NCBI GenBank assembly: GCA_044433065.1
Contig: JAWXUA010000169.1
Location: 1 to 5,779 of the forward strand
From: Nitratidesulfovibrio sp044433065
Lineage (GTDB): Bacteria > Desulfobacterota > Desulfovibrionia > Desulfovibrionales > Desulfovibrionaceae
Direction of reading: 5' to 3'
DNA: 5,779 bases
Of this stretch, positions 1 through 5,370 are shown piece after piece; position 1 is the stretch's first letter; every line of letters starts with the position of its first letter. The position numbers and the translations under genes are program-made. The notes below the pieces were generated by a model that was not told the DNA's origin, searched no databases, and saw only the letters and a program-made list of their open reading frames with translations.

Positions 1-36
1 GCCTAACGGCTGTGCCTTCGGCACCCTTCGGGCAGC
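1..36. repeat. GC-rich hairpin module at the tail of repeat copy A
   Basis: Two short perfect hairpins stand side by side: GTGCC-TTC-GGCAC (12-24) and CCC-TTC-GGG (24-32). They are enclosed by GCTG (9-12) and CAGC (33-36), so a single larger fold is also possible. The reverse complement recurs at about 2329-2373, where the GCCCGAAGGGT and GCCGAAGGC elements and a GTTAGC end are kept. The same GCTAACGGCT string also occurs at about 448-457. The module lies outside the long G/C arm in copy A but inside it in copy B, so it looks like a separable cassette. No function can be assigned from sequence alone. Confidence 0.5.
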
Positions 37-40
37 TAAA

Positions 41-278
41 AAGGGGCCCCCTTCCCCCCAGACCCCCCATCCTCCCCTAAACTTTTTATTTGCGATGGAA
101 GTTCTCCCTTCGTGTGCTCATTTTCGGCGCATGGGGGGAGTTTTTTTGTTGGTGGGGAGTGTATGGGCAAGAGAGGGAATATATTACGATGGGAAAGATA
201 GCGCGTGGTATTGTGGCTTCGATTGTCCAAGTGGTTGGATTGATTGAGCGTTCCTGCTAGGTACAGGATGGGGGGGAG
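41..278 (-). repeat. Intergenic repeat element, copy A (leftward)
   Basis: Read on the minus strand, this stretch shows the same blocks in the same order as copies B and C. First is a C-run followed by AGCAGGAACG (249-278), then CAATCGAAGCCAC plus CACGCGCTATCTTTCC (191-226). Next comes a diverged spacer with ACGAAG and CCATC, then CAAATAAAAAGTTT (79-92), GATGGGGGGTCTGG (58-71) and a GGGGAAGGGGGCCCC arm (43-59). The spacer aligns best with copy C, with small indels. It lies downstream of the leftward iron-sulfur gene. I see no coding potential: the open frame on this strand (36-341) is low-complexity and has no recognisable domain. Confidence 0.75.
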
Positions 279-415
279 TGAGCGACTATTGGGATAGCAA
301 GAGGAATGGCATAAGAGAAAGAAGAAAAAGTCAGAAGACAAAAGACAAAAGAAAGATGCGCTCGGCTTCGCTGTCGCTCCCAGAACATAAGACGAAAAGG
401 CACACTCCCTCCGAC
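279..415. other. Gene-free stretch with a purine-rich tract
   Basis: Between copy A and the tandem hairpin I find no gene. Positions 311-356 are nearly all purine on the plus strand and contain a short AAAAGAC tandem. They are followed by CGCTCGGCTTCGCTGTCGCT, a string that resembles the loop of the neighbouring hairpin (CTCGCTACGCTCGCT). No ribosome binding site or plausible start is present. Confidence 0.5.
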
Positions 416-491
416 CCTATCTAGTATCCGTAACACTCGCTACGCTCGCTAACGGCTACTACGATAGGCCCACCTCCCTCCAAGAGGGAGG
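416..491. repeat. Tandem stem-loops
   Basis: The first stem-loop is 416-468. CCTATC (416-421) pairs with GATAGG (463-468), TAGTA (422-426) with TACTA (457-461), and CCGT (428-431) with ACGG (452-455). This gives 15 paired bases with two small interruptions around a 20-nt loop. The second is 473-491: CCTCCCTC pairs with GAGGGAGG around a 3-nt loop and is followed by CTTTAA. An upstream CTCCCTCC (405-412) could also pair with GAGGGAGG (484-491), so two exclusive folds exist. It may be a terminator or a REP-like palindromic unit. It lies beyond the first terminator candidate of the iron-sulfur gene. Confidence 0.5.
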
Positions 492-540
492 CTTTAAGAA
501 CCCAGCTCATTATCTTTCCCGTTGACTAAAACGATTCTTG

Positions 541-600
541 CTCAAAAGTTGGACGAGTATCTTGGGATGAATGGCGCAGCCCCTTCCCCCCAGCTCGTCC
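541..600 (-). terminator. Probable terminator of the iron-sulfur protein gene
   Basis: Reading leftward from the stop of the gene that ends at 618, the first structure is GGACGAG (600-594) pairing with CTCGTCC (557-551). It is extended inward by CTGGGG pairing with CCCAAG across a 3-nt bulge. Directly after it on the minus strand comes AACTTTTGAG, a short T-run. The long internal loop makes the fold less compact than a textbook terminator, so the call rests on its position and the T-run. Confidence 0.4.
579..599 (-). repeat. 21-bp motif shared downstream of both leftward genes
   Basis: The stretch with core CCCCTTCCCCCCAGC followed by TCGTC recurs at 2427-2447 with one mismatch in 21. The two copies lie 18 and 30 bp beyond the stop codons of the two leftward genes. 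In the second location a 13-bp part (CCCCCAGCTYGTC) is present again at 2456-2468, with a 21-bp period. On the minus strand it is G-rich (GCTGGGGGGAAGGGG) and forms one arm of the terminator-like hairpins at both sites. Confidence 0.6.
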
Positions 601-617
601 TAATCCTCAATCCCCAC

Positions 618-1985
618 CTACCCAGCGTTCCTCAAAGCATGCAAAAAGCGCGAACGTAAGCGATCGCTCATGAGGGCGCGTTTCACGGGTGGGAGTCGGA
701 GAAAGCCACCCACGAGGGTGCGCATGAAGGCTTCGGTGCGGCTGTTGGGATTGTCGAAAATAAGATGCTGGAAGGTGTTGCGCTCAAGACTTTGCATGAT
801 GACGCGCTCGAAACTGTCTTCGGGATGGTAGACCCGTGCAGGACGCGAGATGAGGGTCATGGCCTTGATTTTGGTGCCAGATGCGTCACGATGGGACATG
901 GGACAACGCAGGGCACAGACACCGCAACCTATACACAGGCTTTGGTCGATGTGGATGGTGGCGCGTTGAGATGGCCTGTCTGGGTGGGCTAAAGCATAGG
1001 CGTCGCGCTCAGTTTTATTCATGGGCATGGCAGAGATGGCACCCACGGGGCAGGCTTTGGCACATAGGCCACAGCCCGTGCAGGTCTCGCCACATGAGGC
1101 TATGTAGTTGGATGTGACCAAAATATTCTGGTGGCCAGTATGCTTGATGCCTTGAAGTAGATGACAGCAACAGCCGCAACAATGGCAAATAAAACCAACA
1201 TCTTCGCGCACATTGTCCGCAGACAACACAAGGCCCAAGTCACGGGAACGCTCTAAAATATCGACCATTTCGCACTTGTCGATACGCCGCGCAAAGCCAT
1301 TTCGGATGAGAAATTCTGCCCCACCGCCAAAGGACGTGCAGGTCTCCAGAGGCGCAGAACACAGCTCTTTATCAAGGTGCAGATGCTCATGGCGGCACGA
1401 ACACAGGCCCACGGAAAAGCTCTTATGGCGGTCCACAATATCGTGGGCGCGCTCAAAGTCCAAGATTTCTGTGCGCTCGCCACGGGCCACAGCCTCGGTG
1501 TGCGGCAAAGCGCGCATGATGGATACCTTCTCACCATGGGCAAAGTTGGCATCGAAAAACGAGCGTTCACCAAACATATAGTCATTGAGTAGCCGCGCCC
1601 AAACCCGTTGCTTCTCTCCAGTCACCTTGCTAGCCTTGTTTAGGTTGCCTCCGGTGCGCATCATGGTGAATTCAAAAATCCCCACGACCAACGGGCTGAT
1701 CATGTAGGTCACGTCGTCGCCGTCCCACAAGTCCATGACAAGGCCCTTTTCACACAGGCCAACCAGAAGCCGCTCGATGTACCCTTGCTCAAGCCGCGTC
1801 AACTTCACAATGCGCTCAAGCTTCGATGGGCGGAATGGCATCCGTGTCACAAGGTCCGCTTCTTCGGGCGTATACAATTCCTCAAGCAAACGACGGAAGG
1901 CCGGACTGTCTGGGGTCCGCGCAGGAGTGCTGTCTATGGTCCCTGCTAAACGCCTGTACACGTCTTTACCTGTGATATGTCCCAT
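618..1985 (-). CDS. 4Fe-4S dicluster protein with extra cysteine clusters (function unknown)
   Basis: The 455-residue product is predicted cytoplasmic, with no signal peptide or membrane segment visible. Residues about 35-95 look helical and resemble a winged-helix fold (inference). Residues 195-216 hold C195-x-C197-R-H, C209 and C216. Residues 267-274 form a dense CHCCGCCC cluster. Residues 302-313 (C-x2-C-x2-C-x3-CP) and 351-362 (C-x2-C-x2-C-x3-CP) are two classical 4Fe-4S ferredoxin motifs. In total there are 21 cysteines, nearly all in the C-terminal two thirds. Such proteins carry electrons or sense redox state; the partner here is unknown. The start at 1985 follows AAAGG at a spacing of 6 nt, a weak ribosome site, but no better start is visible. 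The gene shares direction with the CoA ligase upstream but is separated from it by 492 bp of repeat DNA, so it is probably transcribed separately. Confidence 0.88.
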   Translation of the reverse strand: MGHITGKDVYRRLAGTIDSTPARTPDSPAFRRLLEELYTPEEADLVTRMPFRPSKLERIVKLTRLEQGYIERLLVGLCEKGLVMDLWDGDDVTYMISPLVVGIFEFTMMRTGGNLNKASKVTGEKQRVWARLLNDYMFGERSFFDANFAHGEKVSIMRALPHTEAVARGERTEILDFERAHDIVDRHKSFSVGLCSCRHEHLHLDKELCSAPLETCTSFGGGAEFLIRNGFARRIDKCEMVDILERSRDLGLVLSADNVREDVGFICHCCGCCCHLLQGIKHTGHQNILVTSNYIASCGETCTGCGLCAKACPVGAISAMPMNKTERDAYALAHPDRPSQRATIHIDQSLCIGCGVCALRCPMSHRDASGTKIKAMTLISRPARVYHPEDSFERVIMQSLERNTFQHLIFDNPNSRTEAFMRTLVGGFLRLPPVKRALMSDRLRSRFLHALRNAG

Positions 1986-2047
1986 GATGTGCCTTTTTGT
2001 ATTCTTTCCTTACGGATATAGAGAACAACGCAGTGCCTTTCATGGGC

Positions 2048-2143
2048 GCCATCCCCCCAATGCAATCAGCAGGAACGCGCCATCCCCCCAATGCAATCAG
2101 CAGGAACGCCCCATCCCTCCAATGCAATCAGCAGGAACGCCCC
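2048..2143 (+). repeat. 31-bp tandem repeat, three units plus a stub
   Basis: Units lie at 2048-2078, 2079-2109 and 2110-2140, followed by CCC/CCCATC as the beginning of a fourth. The first two are identical; the third differs at two positions. Each contains CCATCCCCCCAATG and CAATCAGCAGGAACGC. Copies A, C and D of the larger element each have only one version of this unit, so the array is a local expansion. There are no unique spacers between units, so this is not a CRISPR array. It ends about 60 bp upstream of the iron-sulfur gene start, in that gene's promoter region. Confidence 0.9.
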
Positions 2144-2398
2144 ATCAATATACTAAACTGGGCAATCGAAGCCACCGAACCACGCGCTATCTTTCCTAAT
2201 CCTACCGAGCGAACTATCTTGGGCCTAACTCCCCTGCTCTCTTTCTTCCCCCAGTGTGGCCGCGAATTCACATTCAACGACTGCACTTCATCCACAAATA
2301 AAAAGTTTAGGGGGGATGGGGGGTCTGGCCTGCCCGAAGGGTGGCCGAAGGCCATGGCTGTTAGCGAGTCTTCGAGCTCTACAGCCACAGAGAGCAAC

Positions 2399-2442
2399 GC
2401 TGGGGAAGGGGCCCCTTTTTAAAGGGGCCCCTTCCCCCCAGC
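2399..2442. terminator. Long GC hairpin, probable terminator of the CoA ligase gene
   Basis: GGGGAAGGGGCCCCTTT (2402-2418) is the reverse complement of AAAGGGGCCCCTTCCCC (2421-2437). That gives a 17-bp perfect stem around a 2-nt centre, extended by GCT/AGC past a 2-nt bulge. It begins 36 bp beyond the stop of the leftward ligase gene, the right place for a terminator. It lacks a T-tract after the stem on either strand, so termination would depend on stem strength or a factor. The GGGGCCCC core is itself a palindrome and might pair in other ways. Confidence 0.5.
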
Positions 2443-2477
2443 TTGTCTAAACACTCCCCCAGCTCGTCAAAATAGAA

Positions 2478-3779
2478 TTAAACAAACCTCAAATCGGTAA
2501 CGCGCTTGGACTTGCCGAAGGAGCGTGGAAGCTCACCGGGGTTCACGACGGAGACTTCGGCACGGGCCATGATTTTGCGTTGGATAGCGTTGCTGACTGC
2601 GATAGCGAGGGCTTCGGTGTCTGCGATGCTGGCATCTGGGGCACGTTCAACACTGAGCTTCATGCTGTCGCGGCCGTTGGAGCGTGTGAGCTCGATGTGG
2701 TATTCGGCACCGATTTCGGCAAAACCGTGCAGGGCATCGGCGATTTGACCGGGGTAGATATTGACGCCACGGAAGATGATCATGTCGTCGGAACGGCCGA
2801 GGATTTTGTCGTGTCGTGGAATTTGCAGACCGCAGGAGCAGGTACCTGTAATCATGCGTGTGAGGTCTCGGGTGCGGTAACGGATGAGCGGCACAGCTTC
2901 CTTGCGTAGTGAGGTGACGACCATTTCGCCGACTTCGCCGACGCGCACAGGCTCGAGGGTTTCTGGGTCGAGGATTTCGATGATGAAGAGGTCAGGCCAG
3001 TAGTGCGTGCCTTCGTGGGCTTCGCATTCAAGGCCGGTACCAGGGCCATACATTTCGGTCATGCCGGCAATGTCAAAGCTGTGCTCGAGACCGAGCTTTT
3101 CCTCAAAGGTCTTGCGCATCTTGGCTGAGTGGGCTTCGGCACCAAAAATCATGCGGCGGAGCTTAAGCTTTTTCAGGAGGCCGTTACGTTCGATTTCTTC
3201 ACCCATGAGGAGTGCCATGGACGCGGTGCAACCTAGGACTGTTGTGCCCATATCTTCGAGCATTTGCAGATGGATACCGAGATTACCTGGTCCGATGGGG
3301 ATAGTCATGGCACCGAAAAGTTCGGAACCTAGCTGAAAACCAGCGCCTGCGGTCCAAAGACCGTAACCTACAGCAATCTGGATGCGGTCCATGGTGGTGA
3401 GGCCAGCAATTTCGTAGCAACGGGCCATTTGCAAGGCGAAGGTGTCGATGTCCTTTTGGGAATAAGCGAGGATTTTACGCTTGCCAGTGGTGCCTGAGGA
3501 CGCGTGGATACGCACGACGTCGCTTTCGGGAACAGAGCGTAAGGGCAGTGGATAGTCTTCGCGAAGGTCAGCAACGGAGGTGAAAGGCAGCTTGTGCAGG
3601 TCTTCGAGACCTCGGATATCTTCGGGTTTTAGCCCAAGAGCGTCAAACTTTTCACGGTAGCGAGCGTTGCCGTTATAGGCATGGCGCACGGTCCAACACA
3701 GCCCTTCTGACTGAACTTGATGCAGTGCGTCGTCGCTGAACTCGGTCAAAAAGCGATGTTGTTTGGTCGCATGGGCCAT
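2478..3779 (-). CDS. paaK: Phenylacetate-CoA ligase family protein (AMP-forming)
   Basis: The 433-residue product, typical in length for PaaK, belongs to the ANL adenylating superfamily. Family members convert phenylacetate or a related aryl acid, with ATP and CoA, into the acyl-CoA, AMP and pyrophosphate in the cytoplasm. Visible motifs are the phosphate-binding loop SSGTTGK (94-100), FGAEA (212-216), AGMTEMYGP (238-246), and IRYRTRDL (299-306) with its ribose-binding Asp. ILGRSDDMIIFRGVNIYP (326-343) precedes the C-terminal domain, and SFGKSKRV (420-427) supplies the likely catalytic Lys. C252, H255 or H259, C314 and C316 could bind zinc (inference). The start at 3779 is chosen over 3857 because GGGGAG (3788-3793) sits 8 nt upstream and homology begins there. 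The substrate is uncertain: in anaerobes such genes often accompany 2-oxoacid ferredoxin oxidoreductases, and none is in view. Confidence 0.92.
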   Translation of the reverse strand: MAHATKQHRFLTEFSDDALHQVQSEGLCWTVRHAYNGNARYREKFDALGLKPEDIRGLEDLHKLPFTSVADLREDYPLPLRSVPESDVVRIHASSGTTGKRKILAYSQKDIDTFALQMARCYEIAGLTTMDRIQIAVGYGLWTAGAGFQLGSELFGAMTIPIGPGNLGIHLQMLEDMGTTVLGCTASMALLMGEEIERNGLLKKLKLRRMIFGAEAHSAKMRKTFEEKLGLEHSFDIAGMTEMYGPGTGLECEAHEGTHYWPDLFIIEILDPETLEPVRVGEVGEMVVTSLRKEAVPLIRYRTRDLTRMITGTCSCGLQIPRHDKILGRSDDMIIFRGVNIYPGQIADALHGFAEIGAEYHIELTRSNGRDSMKLSVERAPDASIADTEALAIAVSNAIQRKIMARAEVSVVNPGELPRSFGKSKRVTDLRFV

Positions 3780-3787
3780 GGCAATGT

Positions 3788-3793
3788 CTCCCC
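3788..3793 (-). promoter_or_regulatory. Ribosome binding site deciding the CoA ligase start
   Basis: GGGGAG on the minus strand lies 8 nt before the ATG at 3779. The alternative ATG at 3857, 26 codons upstream, has no comparable site and would add residues not expected in the family. Confidence 0.75.
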
Positions 3794-3838
3794 GATGGTT
3801 TTGATGCGTAAATGATCGCGAAGGAAGCGGCATAGGGC

Positions 3839-3851
3839 GGCAAATTTTGCC
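3839..3851. promoter_or_regulatory. 13-bp perfect palindrome in the CoA ligase leader
   Basis: GGCAAA and TTTGCC flank a single central T. It lies between the candidate promoter and the start codon of the ligase gene, where a bound repressor or a small RNA hairpin could act. At 13 bp it could easily arise by chance. Confidence 0.25.
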
Positions 3852-3876
3852 CCACACTCACAGCTTGTACCTTGGC

Positions 3877-3897
3877 GTGAAATATTCTATGTTACAC
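3877..3897. promoter_or_regulatory. Operator-like pseudo-palindrome over the ligase -10
   Basis: The 21-bp site has ends GTGAAA and TTACAC and pairs at 7 of 10 symmetric positions. It covers the leftward -10 hexamer (3884-3889), so a protein bound here would block transcription. I cannot match it to a named regulator. Confidence 0.3.
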
Positions 3898-3913
3898 TCT
3901 TCAGGCCAAACAA
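3884..3913 (-). promoter_or_regulatory. Candidate promoter of the CoA ligase gene
   Basis: On the minus strand, TTGTTT (3913-3908) and TAGAAT (3889-3884) are separated by 18 bp. The -10 matches the sigma-70 consensus at five of six positions; the -35 matches only at TTG. It would give a leader of about 100 nt. Confidence 0.35.
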
Positions 3914-3963
3914 GGGCATATCACAAAAATGTTTAGCTTACGGCCTTGAACAATTCCACCGTC

Positions 3964-4009
3964 AAAAGCCTTTGTCAAATTTTTTTTGGTACAGAGGGCT
4001 TTTTATATT
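3964..4009 (+). promoter_or_regulatory. AT-rich purD promoter or leader region
   Basis: TTGTCA (3972-3977) is a five-of-six match to a -35, but no good -10 follows at 16-18 bp. TATATT (4004-4009) is a five-of-six -10 but lies 26 bp away, next to a poor -35. AAAAGCC (3964-3970) and GGCTTTT (3997-4003) form a 7-bp inverted repeat around an eight-T run. The purD promoter is probably here, but the exact elements are not resolved. Confidence 0.3.
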
Positions 4010-4071
4010 TGTCCCCCTAAAAACAAGGTGGGCTGAACCTTATGGGAACAGTCCAAAGTACATCAATATCT

Positions 4072-4076
4072 GGAGG
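4072..4076 (+). promoter_or_regulatory. Ribosome binding site deciding the purD start
   Basis: GGAGG lies 7 nt before the ATG at 4084. The in-frame ATG at 4042 has no such site, and the 14 residues between the two starts are not part of PurD, which begins with a short lead into the GSGGREHA loop. Confidence 0.85.
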
Positions 4077-4083
4077 CTTTGCC

Positions 4084-5355
4084 ATGCGTATTCTTATTGT
4101 TGGTTCTGGTGGTCGCGAGCATGCGCTTGCATGGAAATTGCGCCAAAGTCCTCTTGTTACAGAGCTTTTTATCGCACCAGGGAATAGCGGTACAGCCCTT
4201 GAAGGCACCAATGTCGCCATTGCAGATAACGACATTCCAGCCCTCGTAGCCTTTGCACAAAAAGAAGCCATTGACCTTGTGGTGACTGGCCCAGAATTGC
4301 CTTTGGTGCTTGGTCTCAAAGACGAACTCGCAGCTGTTGGCATCAAGAGCTTTGGCCCTGACGCTTATTGTGCGCAACTTGAAGGCAGTAAGGCGTTCGC
4401 TAAGAATGTCATGCGCGATGCTGGTGTGCCTACTGCGGACTTCCAAGTGTTTAATAAGCTTGAAGAAGCTCGTGCCTATGTAGAGCAAAAGGGTGCACCG
4501 CTCGTCATCAAGGCTGATGGTCTTGCTGCTGGTAAGGGCGTTGTGGTCGCCATGACCGACGCTGAAGCCCTCGCAGCCATTGACGACGCTATGGCCAACA
4601 AAGCCTTTGGCGCGGCCGGTGAATTTGTTGTGGTTGAAGATTGTCTCATTGGCGAAGAAGCCTCTTTCCTCTGCTTCTGCGACGACGAAACTGCCATTCC
4701 ACTGCCATCTGCCCAAGACCACAAGGCTGTCTTTGATGGCGACAAAGGCCCCAACACCGGTGGCATGGGTGCCTACAGCCCAGCCCCAGTTCTGCCAGCG
4801 TCCCGCTACCAAGAAGTCATTGATGTGGTCGTGCTCCCTGTGCTTCGCGAGATGAAAAAGCGTGGCCATCCATTCTCTGGCATCCTCTATGCCGGTCTCA
4901 TGATGACAGACCAAGGCCCTCAAGTCATTGAATTTAATGTGCGCTTTGGTGATCCAGAATGCCAGCCACTGCTCATGCGTCTTGATGGCGACCTCGCTGA
5001 AATCATGATGGCCGCAGCAGAAGGTCGCCTCCACGAAGTCACCCTACCTCTCAAAGAGCAGACAGCTCTCGGTGTCGTCATTGCAGCAGAAGGCTACCCA
5101 GCCTCCTACGCCAAAGGCATGCTCATTGAAGGTATCGAAGACGCTGAAGCACTCGAAGGTGTTAAAGTCTTCCAAGCTGGTGCGCGCATCGAAGACGGCA
5201 AGACCATCTCCTCTGGTGGCCGCATCCTCTGTGTTACCGCTCTCGCGGAAAACCTCGCCGCCGCACAGGCCCTCGCGTATGAGGCTGTGGCAAAGATTAA
5301 GATGGAAAAAATTCAGTTTAGAACGGATATCGGTGCTAAGGGTTTGAATAGGTAG
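4084..5355 (+). CDS. purD: Phosphoribosylamine-glycine ligase (GAR synthetase)
   Basis: The enzyme joins glycine to 5-phosphoribosylamine with ATP, giving glycinamide ribonucleotide, ADP and phosphate. This is the second step of de novo purine synthesis, in the cytoplasm. The 423-residue product is close to the usual length. The N-terminal domain has GSGGREHAL (7-15) and TGPELPLVLG (68-77). The ATP-grasp domain spans about 100-300, with KADGLAAGKGV (143-153), DHKAVFDGDKGPNTGGMGA (212-230) and the metal-binding EFNVRFGDPECQ (283-294), which contains the PurD signature. The C-terminal domain has SSGGRIL (376-382) and ends in FRTDIGAKG (412-420). All expected motifs are intact. The gene is divergent from the CoA ligase and a terminator begins 20 bp after its stop, so it is probably monocistronic, with no other pur gene in view. 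A long open frame antisense to it (4063-5034) is a composition shadow. Confidence 0.98.
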   Translation: MRILIVGSGGREHALAWKLRQSPLVTELFIAPGNSGTALEGTNVAIADNDIPALVAFAQKEAIDLVVTGPELPLVLGLKDELAAVGIKSFGPDAYCAQLEGSKAFAKNVMRDAGVPTADFQVFNKLEEARAYVEQKGAPLVIKADGLAAGKGVVVAMTDAEALAAIDDAMANKAFGAAGEFVVVEDCLIGEEASFLCFCDDETAIPLPSAQDHKAVFDGDKGPNTGGMGAYSPAPVLPASRYQEVIDVVVLPVLREMKKRGHPFSGILYAGLMMTDQGPQVIEFNVRFGDPECQPLLMRLDGDLAEIMMAAAEGRLHEVTLPLKEQTALGVVIAAEGYPASYAKGMLIEGIEDAEALEGVKVFQAGARIEDGKTISSGGRILCVTALAENLAAAQALAYEAVAKIKMEKIQFRTDIGAKGLNR

Positions 5356-5370
5356 GGTGATTGATTTGGC

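Larger units (their letters stand above)
2045..2442 (+). repeat. Intergenic repeat element, copy B (rightward, expanded)
   Basis: The blocks in order are three tandem 31-bp units (2048-2140), then CAATCGAAGCCACCGAACC through CTATCTTTCC (2163-2195). Next come TGTGGCCGCGAAT (2255-2267), TCCATCCACAAATA-like sequence with CAAATAAAAAGTTT (2295-2308), and GATGGGGGGTCTGG (2315-2328). The GC hairpin module (2329-2373) and the GGGGAAGGGGCCCC hairpin (2399-2442) follow. It shares a 23-bp exact match with copy C across the CGAAGCCACC block. It fills almost the whole gap between the start of the iron-sulfur gene and the end of the CoA ligase gene. The open frames across it are by-products of its composition. 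Confidence 0.78.
3780..4083. promoter_or_regulatory. Divergent promoter region between the CoA ligase gene and purD
   Basis: This 304-bp gap separates two divergent starts and is the only large intergenic region here without the repeat element. It contains a leftward promoter candidate, an operator-like pseudo-palindrome over its -10, a 13-bp palindrome in the ligase leader, and an AT-rich tract with an inverted repeat ahead of purD. I see no riboswitch or leader-peptide signature. Confidence 0.6.

Noticed and set aside
36..341. 101-residue leftward open frame
   Set aside because: It spans repeat copy A, starts with a low-complexity phenylalanine run from the purine tract, and lacks a ribosome site.
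497..600. A fifth repeat copy next to the iron-sulfur gene
   Set aside because: TATCTTTCC, ATCTTGGG and CCCCTTCCCCCCAGC occur in the same order as in copy B, but the long diagnostic blocks are missing, so it could be a remnant or chance.
2048..2143. CRISPR array
   Set aside because: The 31-bp units follow one another directly, with no unique spacers, and the unit is part of the larger repeat element.
1997..2422. 141-residue open frame on the plus strand
   Set aside because: It runs through the 31-bp tandem repeat and repeat copy B, gives frame-shifted repetitive peptide, and has no homology I recognise.
41..2442. Composite transposon around the iron-sulfur gene
   Set aside because: The flanking inverted copies carry no transposase, have weak overall identity and show no visible target-site duplication.
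3780..3857. Upstream ATG for the CoA ligase
   Set aside because: The extension is not expected in the family, and GGGGAG is correctly spaced only for the ATG at 3779.
3919..3928. HcpR or Rex-type operator (TTGTGA half site on the minus strand)
   Set aside because: Only one half site is present; no matching TCACAA follows at the expected spacing.
4042..4083. Upstream ATG for purD
   Set aside because: It has no ribosome site, and the added 14 residues precede the family's normal N-terminus. The ATG at 4084 follows GGAGG.
4063..5034. 323-residue open frame antisense to purD
   Set aside because: It lies wholly opposite or just upstream of a well-conserved purD and has no recognisable domain or ribosome site. 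It is a shadow of purD codon composition.
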